Positions 33,901 to 44,340 of a stretch of DNA of 64,000 nt are shown here, piece by piece. Each line of letters starts with the position of its first letter. Within the stretch, counting starts at the first letter, position 1. The translations under genes were made by a program, and so were the position numbers. Source of the stretch: Eopsaltria australis (lineage: Eukaryota; Chordata; Aves; Passeriformes; Petroicidae); assembly GCA_034509425.1 (NCBI GenBank), contig JAVTVJ010000542.1, positions 372,001 to 436,000 on the forward strand, in the 5' to 3' direction. The notes beneath the pieces were generated by a model, which was given only the letters and a program-made list of their open reading frames with translations, was not told the origin of the DNA and did not search any database.

Positions 33901-36607
33901 AGAATATGTTAATGGCTTAGGTGTAGCATTGCTTTAATTGTGAATATTTTTGGGATGTAATAGACAGAAAAAAGGGTTGCCAAGATGGAGAAAAAAGCAG
34001 AAAAAAACTTGCTAAAATTGTGTGAAGAAAAGCAGAGACAACAGGAGAAGCTCTGGGAACTCAATCGTGAAATTCTGCTTAAGGAGAGAGAGCAGAACCT
34101 CAATGAAACATTAGACAAACAGGTGAGTTTTAGTGGGATTTATGTTTCTCTGATAAGTTACACAAACTCATTTATGAAGAAGTCCTTTATCCAGAGGAGA
34201 TTTCCCTGCTTCTGTGGTCTGCAGGGGTACAATTTTATGCATCTTAAAGAAAACACACGTCTCCTTCCTGTTGAGGCCTGTAATGCTTTGCAGCAGCATT
34301 ACACAGAGTTCCTCTGGCAAGAAGCATTTGAGAGTGGTTTTATCATGAAGTATTTTTCTGTAGTGAGCCAGGTGTGTCATTACAGAAGATGTGCTTTTGG
34401 AGAAGTGTTGTTCAGTGTGTGTCTCTTTCAGATAGAGGTGCTGTCTCCCCTGGTTGCTGTCTGTGAGCAGTTTAAAGAGCAATACAGAAGCTTTGCAGCT
34501 TCCCTGGATGCCACGAGACACAAATTACCCATAAAGAACATTCACATGGAAGGGGATAAGCAGACCTACCTTGGTATGAAAATCTGATTTATCAAATTTG
34601 CTTTCAGATACAGTGGGTTTATGCTAAAAAAGCTTCTCACATTGTTACTGCTTCATCTGTCTGTGGCCACTGGAGGAACTTCGTGTGCTCTTAGAGCCTG
34701 TGTGGACACTGGGCTGCAGCTGTAATCACATGTTGTGCTATATAATTCTTATCTCTGCTTAACCACTTAACTACACAGTTTTTTACCTTGCAGCAGAGAA
34801 GAAATTAACTTTGCAAGTTAGCTCAGTCTTCATATACACCTTCTTTAGCAAGTTTCTGTATATTTTAACTGTATTCATGGCATTCCTCCTCTTCTCTTGC
34901 TCCTACTGTGTAAACAAGCTGCAGAAATACAGTGAGCTTTCTTGTTTCTGTGTTTGAGGGACAGAGTCACCTGGACAGACTTGTTCACGTTTCTTGCAGA
35001 ACTGGAGCTTAAATATTACTGTGTGCTGTCTTGAATCAGAGAATGTTTAATTAATCAGTACATGCATTTGAATTGAAGTCTGGACAAAAAGTTACATTTT
35101 TAAACTGCTAGTCTGCAAAAAACAAGATTCTTAAACCATTTCCAATAATCTTGCACTTTAAGACAAATGCAGGAAGTTTATTGAAGAATTTTGAATTCTT
35201 GTAAGAAGACTAGAAAGGAATAAGTCAATTTTTGTTTGTTTGTTTGTGAATGATGAAGGAAATGACTGAATAAATTTCATGGGGGGGCAGATACATGCCA
35301 ACCGCAATACATGAAACTGGCTAGGGAATTCTGGGTGCCTAAAATTTGTTTTTTCTCTTGCATTTGTCTTAAAAATCTTTGACATACTCTAAATGAGAGC
35401 ATGATGAACAATTTTAATGGCCTCTTACAGGTGCTAGTGAAAAATAATTTGGCTTTCACAGTTCATGATCTTTTTGTGAAAGCTGTACAGTAGTTTTTTG
35501 TCATCAAGTTCACCTGTCTCTGGGTTACTCCAGCTGTTAATATCTTGTATTAACTGGTGCCCACTGCATTTTTAATAGTACCTTTAACATCTCATCTTCC
35601 AGATGAACTGGGAAAGCAATTAATGATCACACAGGAGCTTCTGACAGAAGTTATGCCAAACCACTCAGAAGACAGTGCAAAAGCACTTAATGCACTGAAA
35701 GAGCTTAAAGAAGTGTCTGAGCAACTGAGTAAAGGTCTTCAAAGGTAATCACAACAATTGGGTGGAAAGACTTGTTGACTAAATATTCAGAGGAAAATCT
35801 CTAGCCCTTACCAGAATACATCCAGAACTCAGACTGGAGGAGGGTTAACTGAGGGTTTGGTAGCAGTGAGTGTAACTCTTTGTAGCAGTCATCTGTATTT
35901 CTGTCCCTGCCCTGCCTGCAGTCACAGTAGGATGTTTGGGGTTGGTTTTAGTTGTGTGCTCTAAATTAACCCCTTCAGTGTGCCATCCTTTGGCACTCCA
36001 GCTGAGAATTCCACTGGGCAAGAATAGACTTGGTAAGTGTATGTAGGAGTGGAGAAACCCAGGAGACAGAAAAGTGAACTGGAAACTGTCTCAAATAATA
36101 ACCCTGCAAATGTATCCTCCTCGAGAAGGCACGGGGAGCACAGAGAAGGGTTTTCTCCTCTACTGTTGTGAAAACAAATACAAAGCATCCCTGGGAGCAT
36201 GAGGAAGAGATAAAGCATGACTAATGTCCTTTCCTTCCTTCATTGCCCCAGAAGAGATTAGAGTTAAAATCTTTGAAGATTTATAGACCATTAATCTCCC
36301 CCTCCTGCAATATGCCCCATCTCTCTTCCCAGTTCTTGCTTCTGAGAAGAAAATTCACGTTTTACATTTGTTTTCTTCTGGTGGGGCCATAGTAGGAGAA
36401 AGATGCAAATGTCCAGTCGTGTAGTCTTTGGGCTAAAGCAGAGTCATTGTCCTTCAGAGTCACTGATTTAGCCTCATGTGTTCCAGGAGCTTCACAGATG
36501 TGCAGAACCTGTCGTTTGAGGCCAGTAAAGAAGTTTCTCTGCATAACCAATACTTGTGTGAAGAGAATCATGGAGTGGATGTTGTGAAACGCTGGTATTT
36601 CGACTGA
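30722..36607 (+). CDS. HAUS8: HAUS augmin-like complex subunit 8 (10 coding exons, complete)
   Basis: The eight-subunit augmin complex recruits gamma-tubulin to spindle microtubules so that new microtubules branch from old ones; HAUS8 (Hice1) supplies microtubule binding through its basic N-terminus. Coding exons: 30722-30782, 30912-31003, 31219-31315, 32140-32250, 32716-32804, 33424-33495, 33964-34122, 34432-34573, 35603-35744 and 36487-36607. They join to 1086 nt, 361 residues and a TGA. Recognisable parts are IVQSRYLQFDKK near the N-terminus, a Ser/Lys-rich low-complexity region, LPDLDISAIN, and a coiled coil from about 170 (EKKAEKNLLKLCEEKQ) through EQFKEQYRSFAASLD to the end at KRWYFD. 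Human HAUS8 is 410 residues as I recall and continues beyond RWYFNQD, so this protein is shorter at the C-terminus. The gene is divergent from MYO9B. Confidence 0.95.
30912..31003 (+). CDS. HAUS8: HAUS8 coding exon 2
   Basis: 92 nt, acceptor CCGGCAG and donor AAAG|GTACAC. Encodes GRIVQSRYLQFDKKDSKK and on to GVAQRK. The SRYLQ motif is conserved in HAUS8. A second in-frame donor lies 9 nt downstream (AAG|GTGTGA after 31012). Confidence 0.93.
31219..31315 (+). CDS. HAUS8: HAUS8 coding exon 3
   Basis: 97 nt, acceptor TTGTCAG and donor GTTG|GTAGGT. Encodes a Ser-rich stretch (DASSSSSSNTSLPSSRTKAR) followed by a basic segment, fitting the disordered microtubule-binding N-terminus. Confidence 0.92.
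32140..32250 (+). CDS. HAUS8: HAUS8 coding exon 4
   Basis: 111 nt, acceptor TTCCACAG and donor AATG|GTAAAT. Encodes GDLQSTLLNEEKMK and LPDLDISAIN. The GDLQSTLL and PDLDLSAIN-like motifs match human HAUS8 as I remember it. Confidence 0.94.
32716..32804 (+). CDS. HAUS8: HAUS8 coding exon 5
   Basis: 89 nt, acceptor GATACAG and donor GAG|GTGAGT. Encodes DKSDPKKSSYSESTSEGDSE and KKISRVIDE, a charged, Ser-rich linker. Phase 0 out. Confidence 0.92.
33424..33495 (+). CDS. HAUS8: HAUS8 coding exon 6
   Basis: 72 nt, phase 0 at both ends, acceptor CTGAAG and donor AAG|GTGAGA. Encodes ETDSHDLMAELESETLLLTY LRIK, the start of the conserved helical part. Confidence 0.93.
33964..34122 (+). CDS. HAUS8: HAUS8 coding exon 7 (coiled coil)
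   Basis: 159 nt, phase 0 at both ends, acceptor TAATAG and donor CAG|GTGAGT. Encodes 53 residues of highly charged helix (EKKAEKNLLKLCEEKQRQQ...), a clear coiled coil. The 309-bp intron that follows is open in this frame. Confidence 0.94.
34432..34573 (+). CDS. HAUS8: HAUS8 coding exon 8
   Basis: 142 nt, acceptor CTTTCAG and donor CTTG|GTATGA. Encodes IEVLSPLVAVCEQFKEQYR and SFAASLDATRHKLPIKNIHM, the best conserved block of HAUS8. Confidence 0.95.
35603..35744 (+). CDS. HAUS8: HAUS8 coding exon 9
   Basis: 142 nt, acceptor CTTCCAG and donor AAAG|GTAATC. Encodes DELGKQLMITQELLTEVMPN and on to LKEVSEQLSKGLQR, again helical. Confidence 0.94.
36487..36607 (+). CDS. HAUS8: HAUS8 coding exon 10 (terminal)
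   Basis: 121 nt from acceptor GTTCCAG to TGA at 36605-36607. Encodes SFTDVQNLSFEASKEVSLHN and on to VKRWYFD. The RWYF end aligns with the RWYFNQD of human HAUS8; the extra human C-terminal tail is absent. Confidence 0.93.
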
Positions 36608-37165
36608 GTTTCTGTATTGTTTTACTACTGGGTAGGTACTAACTTAGTGCCAGCAGACTTTTCATCCTTTTACTTCTTGTGTGAACATACAACTTGCCCA
36701 GTTTTTCAGTGAGGCCAGCAGCAGGGGGTGTTCACTGATACAGAAATGAGAGTTGTTCTGCAGGCTGTCCCTCAGGGAGGCATTGCCACTCGCTTTTAAC
36801 GTGGATTTCTGTGACAGCTTTTCCATCACTTTCTGCCTTGACAGTACTGAAAGGGAAATGATAAAAAGTGCTATTCCTGGCATATCTGACCTGTGTTAAT
36901 GTACAGCCTGAGCATTGGCTGCTCACTGAACAACTTCTGGAGGAACTCTGACTTGTCCCATATTTCTGGGTGTGCTGGGTGGGTACAAAGCACTTCCTTG
37001 GAAGGAGCCTGGTCGCCTTTAACAAGTGAGAAGTTTTGGTAACTGGTTGCCTAATTGCCTTGTCAATAAATTATTGAAATCATAAATGCTTTTGTATAAA
37101 CCTATCTCCTCTTTAAGGACTTTATTCTTTGTAATAATAAAGACTATTTTCCACTGCTCTGTCAG
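36608..37165 (+). other. HAUS8: HAUS8 3' UTR with two poly(A) signals
   Basis: AATAAA occurs at 37065-37070 and again at 37136-37141, about 460 and 530 nt after the stop. Either could direct cleavage; the second is followed by a T/GT-rich stretch. The end is approximate. Confidence 0.6.
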
Positions 37166-40100
37166 TAGCCTTCAAGTTTGAATGTGTTCACTGTTCTCCT
37201 TTTGTTTCCATCTGGGCTTACTTAGAGCTAATACTGCACAGTCCAGTGATGGACTTGTACACACCAAGTGGTCCCAGTGGTCAGCCATGAGCACCCCGAG
37301 TGCTGAGGCCAAAGGATTTGGAATGGGAAAAGAAACCACAAATCTAATTACTGAATGAGTGTGCTGTGCTAGGAACATACAAACCACATCTGGCATGTTT
37401 CTTCAACATCCTTTCCTTTTTGTACATGGAATGCATTTTTCCCTGGAAGGGGTGCTGTAACCTGTGTTTTTTAACCCATGGAACCTCGTTCTGTGATGGT
37501 TTTTCACATTTCTAGCTTTGGCTGTGTCTATAAGGCTTTTCTGTACTACTCCTAAGATACCTGGAGTATTATCCTTGCACTCTCCAGGTACTGTTCAGGC
37601 TTTCTTCCTGGCACTACTAAAGGTCTAACTAGACTCTTGTCTCCTTTTATAAAAATTAGGAGTAAATTAAGTAACTGGATCAGTAGATGTTCCACACCCA
37701 TAAAACAAACTGTTCAGACCCTCCTTGCCCACCATGTCAGTGTCATTTTTTTAGCAGCAGCTTCTCTGTGAACCAGTGTTATTTTAGGATATCCATCTGC
37801 TATTTCTTTTTCCTCATAGATGATCTGCACCTGGTAGTTCCACCTGTGTGGCTGCAGTTCAGCACATCAGCAATAGGTGCTGGATGCAGCTCTGGGGCAG
37901 GAGCAGGAGCTGCATCCATGAATTTGGCCACTGGATGGGGAACTTTGCCCAGCAAAGTCAGCTTGCCTGTAAATGTGTGGGCTGGTTGGTTTCGGTGGAT
38001 GGAGATGTGGGTAGGGAGGTTCCAATAGGATGAGACTGGTTTGGATTATTGTTGGTGTCCTCACACCTTTAACCTCTTTATGATCAGTGTGTCAATTCTG
38101 AGACTGAAAGCTGGGAAGGGTCATCTTAGAGGTGAGAGGGGAGGGATGAAATTGAAATCAGTATTGTAGTAGCTTGATAATAATGCCTCTGCACAGGCAT
38201 AGCAGAATGTCTTTCTTAGGATTTCTTAATGGTACACCTCACTGATGGTCTGAAAAAGTGTTTTTCTTTTAAGAAATTGTTTTAAATTAAGCCCATCCTT
38301 TTCAGTCGAGTGACTTTCTACCTTTGAGATACTATTGGATGTGTGTACCTACACCCAAACGTTACTTAAGCAACAGGCAGCAATGCAGATTTTCCCTCTG
38401 AAAAGCAGTGGAATGCTGCTGCTTGTCCCCCCGGGGAGGTGCTCGCTGTGAGCACAATTAAAGGCTGTAAATCTTGCGGGGGCAGCAGTTCAGCCTCGCT
38501 GCTGCAGGCGGCACTCGCTGCACTCCTAATCCTCCCACACGGCAGAGGGGAGTCCTGGGGCTGAAGCCAAACTGCTGCCACAGAACAATTCTGTGCCCGG
38601 GGATGTGCACTCATTGTTTCTGAAGAATCAGAGGCATTAATTTCAGCATTCTGGCCATTCTTTTCTTTAAACTGAGCACTTGTGTAATTCTTTGTGCAAA
38701 TGGTATAACAAGTGTTAGCTAAAGCTGCTCAGCCTCTCCAGGAAAGGGTTTTAAACTAGTTTGAACTGAGACTTTTCCTTCTTTTTTTTCATGAATGTTC
38801 TTTCTAAGTGGTCCTGTGTTGGCTCTTTGCAGAACGGTTTCAGGCTCCTCCACCTTGAAATAGCCACAGAATTGGCTGCTGTCATTTAACACTGTACAAA
38901 CAACAACAACAAAGAACTGCAGAATCACTGGAGCAGGAACTAAACAGATGTGACACCACTTATTTTGTATTTTCCACTTATTTTCTGACAATGTCACATG
39001 CTCTAAATCGGTTGGAATCCTAAACAAATTAAGGGCTCTTTTTATTCAGGTTATGTGTCTTTTTTTTTTTCCCCTGTAGAATTAATAATGTTCTCCCTGC
39101 TGTAACTTGTATCAATGTAGATTTAGTTCAGTTTTGCCTGAACTTGTGCAGTACTTATTACCTATTTATTCATCTTTTAGGCCAGAAGTTTTCTTGACCG
39201 ATTGTTAACATTCCTGTGTGTTAAAGTGCTTTTTTGGGGGGGAGGGAAGGGATTTCTTTTTCTTCCTCCAAAAACTGAAAGCAATTGTGAAATGAGCCAG
39301 GTGGGTGAGAGCCTGGGAGGAAAGGGGGGAAATTCTTGGTTGTTTAAAAAGAGATTGGCAAAGCTTTGAGGCTGGGTTTGCCCTGCAGCTTGCCCTGCCT
39401 GGGTGCTGCTGTGTCTGGGGGAAGCTGTGGCCACATTCTCAGTGCCAGACCCTGACCACCAACTCGGGAGGGCTGAGTCAATGCGTTTTTTGCTGTAATT
39501 CCTGTGCTCCCTGCAGTGGGGGCTCCGGGGTCAAGGTAAGGCAGGGTCCCTCCTGCCCGGGGTGCTCTGGGGTGGAGCTGCAGCCCTGGAAATCATCGAG
39601 GCTCGTTTGTCCCCTTCCCACACCCCAAACCCCCAACTCTTTGTTCACACGAGCTGCAAAGGGAGCTGTGCTCATCAACAGCCAGCAAAGCAGCTCATGA
39701 CCCCAGCAGATGTTTCTGCATTTTAGGCTAATGAGAACTTATTGGATTACTGCAGTCTTCCCTGCCTCGGAGTAAATACCACTTTGTTGGAGATCCGGAA
39801 ATTCATACTGAATATGATAAACAAACTGCTGGCTGGGCTGGGGTTGCCAGGACATGAAAAGAGTTCCAGAGCGGCAGAAGATCTAACAGCTCTGAAATGC
39901 ACCACTGAGCCACACCAATTAAGAGCATTTCCAGTGATTATGTGAGCATTCCTGTTCAACTCACAGAAATTATTTTAGGTTGTTTCTTCCGCTGCATTTG
40001 TGTGTGGTCTGTACAGCAAGCACGGGGTTTGCAGAGTGTGCTCAAATGCCTCTGACCGGTTTCTTTTAAAATAATTCTGTGATAATGTATATGCAAGAAT

Positions 40101-43100
40101 TGGGTTTCCTGCTAGTTCAAGATCTTAAATTTTCTATGTTATGGTTGCCCCTTCAGATATAATTAATTGTTTAATTTATATAGATAATATATGTTTGGAG
40201 ATGGCCTCTAGGATATAAAAACTTAATTCCTTTGTTTAATATCTCTTGCATATGGGAGGTGGCTCTACTGTTCAGTCAGACTTTGCACAAATTGTGTTTC
40301 ACCAGTCATGTAGGAGCTGAGAAGAGAATTGGTAAGTTATTTCTGACTAAATGTCTCAATGACAGCCCCTTCTGATAAGCACAGCACTCTTCCTCCTAAA
40401 TCATTCAGAATCCTCCATTGAATGCTTTCCTAGTACTATTTCAGTCACTTGGTCAGGAATTAAAATTTTATATTACTGTGAAAGATCAGGCTCTCCTGTT
40501 CTACAGATGAATAATAACCATTTTTGACAGAACTGTTTAATAATTATGTTCTCAATATCATTATCCTGTTATATGCTACTTAGATTATAGTCTTAGTTGA
40601 AAAGTACTCTTTAATTATCCTTTCCTTATAATTTCTTCTAGAGATGTTTTTATTCCTGAGGGGCAGGATCAGTCTGGTTTCTGCCACCCTGTCTGGACTG
40701 ATGAAGTCTTTGCTAAACCATTTTCCTGGGTGAGGTGCAGGAGTGTGGCAAAGCCCGCGACACTTCTGCAGTTATCAGTTTCTGCTTTTGCTATCTCCGT
40801 TTGGCTGTCACAGAAACCTGAAGGGAGAATAAAACTCAGAGATAAAGAATAGGTGTGGCTTTTTTACCATGAATATAATGCTGTAAAAATTAACTAAGGC
40901 CTTTTTCTTACCTGGTGGTGTGTAATGACTGGGATGAATATTCTTCCATTGGGAAGGGGGGAGAAATTATTCTGGAAATTGATGATTTTTTTTTTTATTT
41001 TTCATCCAGCTTCTGCTGCAATCTGGTGTTAAAACTCAATGATTAATAGCCTTGGGTTTAGTACAGTATCTTTTATGTGCACAATTTACACATATTAAAA
41101 CCTTTAAACAAGTGAGTATTACCCTTTGTTTTATACCTTTGATCACCTGAGTGACAAGTTGGTGACACCACTCATGCTGAGGGAGTTAGCAAGGGCTAAT
41201 TATTGATGGCACGGTCCTACCACTTGTTTCCTGTGAGTTGTCTTAATGATTTCAATTCTGCAGTTGAGGTGGTGGGAAAAAGCAAAAGGATTCCCAGCTG
41301 AGAGTGGCAGTACTTGAGAATTACTATTTTTTGCTTGACAAATCCCTGTCTGATAATTTTCACACTGCACATAATTTATTTATGTGGTGTTTAGGACAGG
41401 GGGGAGGATTCTTTTTCTTGCAGAGTGGTGATGAGGCAGTACAAGCGATCAGGGTGTAAATTAGACCCAGTCAGAACCAATACAGATGTATTCACACCTC
41501 ATTCCCTAAACCCCTGTCCCTCCTTCACCTTTCTGCCACCAGCAGGGCCAACCCCAATCCCCCACATGCTCTCAAGTGCCTGAGATTCCTAAGACTTTAT
41601 GAGGAGCAGAATTACGTTTTCTGTAAACGAAATAAAAATGCGAACTATGCGCAGTGCAAGCGGGTGGGTGAATATGGCCCATAGATCTGACTGATGAATA
41701 GTTTTTATACATGAGCAGTTCTTACAGAACTTCCTTTTAACTCCTAACCATTCCCAGATGTGGCTTGCAGGCGGCTGCTGGAATTCCAACACCTGTTGCA
41801 TCACACTGAATGGGATTCATTTTGGCAAGCACAGAAAATTCCATTTCAGTAAGTAAATAGTTTGAAATTATATCTAAAGCCTCCTTTTCTGTTTTTTTTT
41901 TTTTCAGACCAAGTTGATTCCAGCCTTATTTACAGGATTGCACATACCTTCATAATTAGAAGATGGTTTGCAATCTTCAGAGGATGTAATTGCCTGAGAT
42001 TTCTTGTCGTCAGTAAATATCAAATGGAAAAATCTTCCATTTAGAAGAAATCTCTCCTTTAAAAGGGTGAGCAATTCAAAAGGGCTGTCCTCCACATAAG
42101 GGTGGTTTCTAGCTGTGCTTTTTGAAATGCAGAAATACACATTTGTGTCTTATTCTGAAGGTGATGGAGGTCTATTTTAGAGCTGCACTTTGTGCATTCA
42201 TCAATTTATTCCTGAATCCTGTTGCTTCTTCGAAGTCTTTACCCAGAACCTTTTCAAAGCTCTTTCCTGTGTTAGGTGTTCAGTGGCATTTTGTGATTTT
42301 TTTGGTACATTCCCTATAGATCTCAAGTACAAGTCTGTAATGAACCATGTGTGGTTTGCTCTAGAAAGCCATGGATTAAGTGTAGAGGTAATTCATTTAT
42401 ATTTTTGAAATCATGATGTTTCAGCCCAAACGCACCTGATCTGTGCCATGCCATGGGAACAGCAAAGGTGCTTAATTTTCATTTTCTTAATTTAAGATTC
42501 CTTTAATCTTTAATCAAAGGATCCCAACATCCCCTGAAGTGTCACCCTGAGGAGAGGCTGGATCAGTTTGGCTGCTCTGGGGACAGGGGAACACTGAGAC
42601 AGGCAGGGTTCTGTGTTTGTAGCTGAGAGTAGGAAGAAGCTGGAAAAGAATTTGAAATTACCAGAGTTTTTTCTTTGCCTGTTTCAGTTTGTCTCAAAAA
42701 AAAACAAAAACAAAAAAAAAAAAAAAACCAAAAAAAAACCAAAACCCCAAACGAAAAAACAAAACCTAAAACATTTCCACTTTATGTACTTTCTAACAAG
42801 TTCCTTCTCATAGTTCCTAGCTCATAATTTCCTTGGGAAGTGACCCCTGTGGTTCTAATCTTGTCTTACTTGTTGAAAAGTGTTTGTTCTTTTTCTCGAT
42901 TTGTTCTGCCTCTCCACAAAAATGAGACAATGCTGGTTTAGGATAGGTTTAAGTGTGAAAATGTAGCCACGTCTCTCAGTGTTATCCATTACTAAAGGTA
43001 ATCTGAATTTATCAAAAAGCTACTGAGTTAGTAACTTCATTTTTAAGAGAAGACGTATTAAAATGAGTGTAAGCTTCACACAATATAAAAATCTAAGCAC

Positions 43101-43640
43101 CATTTGTGTGTGTAAGCCAGGTGTATTGAGGGAAAAAATATGATTCAAACTACCTACATTGAGTATTCTCATTGATTGCTGGGGCAAGAATTCCCCTCTG
43201 AAGCACATCTGGGATCCCAGTGTGCCTGGCTTTTCTCCAGCTGGGATCAGAGGAATCATTCCTCGATATCTCTGTGCAGTGGGAGATGACATTTGTTCTG
43301 TCACCTCGGCTCTGCTCTCGCCCTGGGTTTGCTTTTCCCGATTTGTGTGAGCTCTGTTCTCGGGCTGCAGCTCTTCCTCGGGCTGGTACAGTGAGAGCTC
43401 CCTCTCCTGTCCCACGGCCCTGGAACCGCCGGACAGAGGGATGGAGATGGACAGATTAGGGCCTAGGAGCGAGGAGGAGAGGAGGATGGAGCAGCATCAG
43501 TGCTGGCACTGGATTTTGGGCTGGGAAGCAGTTCCTGGGCAGCTCTCCGTGGAGTCCGTGAGCGCACAGCGGCTCTGTTACCGGGACTGGACCGTGCCGT
43601 GCCCGCTCCTCTTCCATGGGAGCTTGGCCTTCGCAGCTCT
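37166..43640. other. HAUS8-CPAMD8 intergenic region, no gene seen
   Basis: About 6.5 kb without a recognised exon, RNA gene or CR1 copy. Open frames are short and lack coding character. It contains an A-rich low-complexity tract at 42695-42770 and a local CpG-richer patch at about 38400-38600 with no identifiable promoter motif. Confidence 0.6.
42695..42770. repeat. A-rich low-complexity tract
   Basis: A runs interrupted by single or double C (AAAACAAAAACAAAAAAAAA-like) for about 75 bp. The translated poly-lysine frame here is an artefact. Confidence 0.85.
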
Positions 43641-43649
43641 CCCGTCTGC

Positions 43650-44340
43650 GGGGCTCAGGAAGAAAGCGAGGAGCTCGGGCAGAGCTCCCGGGGCTGTTTG
43701 GGCTCGGCAGCCCTGGGCAAGGCGAGCAGAGCCGGGCGGGCGGCGCTGCCGGGGCGGGCGGAGGTGCGGAGCGGCCGGGGCCGGGCTCAGCGCACCTGGG
43801 GCCGGGCGGGGCGGCGGGCGGGGCTCGGCCCCCTCCCCTCGCCCCCTCCCCGGTGCGCGCTGTCAGGAGCGGGCGGGGAGCCGCAGACAAAGAGCCGGGG
43901 CCGGAGCCGAGCGGGCACCGGGGCCAGGAGGGGGCGGCCCGGGGGCGGGGACGCGGCGGGGGCGGCGGCCAGAGGCACCGGGGAGCCGAGCCCGGGCGCG
44001 GGGCGGCGGAACCTCGGGCTGCGCTCGCCGGGAACAAAAGGCTCCTGCTGCCCGCGCTCAGCGCCGTGGCCCCGGCTCCGCCGCACCATGGCCGGCTGCG
44101 AGCCCCGCCGCGCCCGGGCGCTGCTGCTGCTCGCCCTCTGCAGCCTGAGCGCTGCCCAGCCCCGCCAGCGCCAGTAAGTACCGCGGAGCCCGCGGCAGCA
44201 TCCCCGGGCAGGGCGGCGGGGAGAACCGGCTCTGCTCGGCCACGGCTCCGGGGGGGCAGCGGGACAAAGCCCCCGGAGGGATCGCGGGGCGAGCGTGGCG
44301 CTCCCCGGCAGAGCCGCGTTTGTCCCCGCAGTGCCAAAGT
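43650..44340 (+). promoter_or_regulatory. CPAMD8: CPAMD8 CpG-island promoter and 5' UTR
   Basis: Strongly GC- and CpG-rich block covering the first coding exon. Two perfect Sp1-type GGGCGGGGC boxes lie at 43804-43812 and 43816-43824, about 270 bp before the ATG. No TATA box is visible. The exact start site cannot be read from sequence. Confidence 0.65.
44088..44173 (+). CDS. CPAMD8: CPAMD8 coding exon 1 (signal peptide)
   Basis: The ATG at 44088 sits in a near-ideal Kozak context (GCACCATGG). Encodes [20 protein letters not shown] then SAAQPRQR: a basic n-region, a leucine-rich core and a likely cleavage after SAA. Donor CA|GTAAGT, phase 2 out. Confidence 0.94.

Noticed and set aside
33964..34587. 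Single 200-codon HAUS8 exon instead of two exons
   Set aside because: The middle 103 codons are flanked by good GT/AG sites and lack the HAUS8 sequence expected between DKQ and IEVLSP; treated as an intron with a possible retained form.
42613..42813. Lys-rich open frame
   Set aside because: Translation of an A-rich low-complexity tract.
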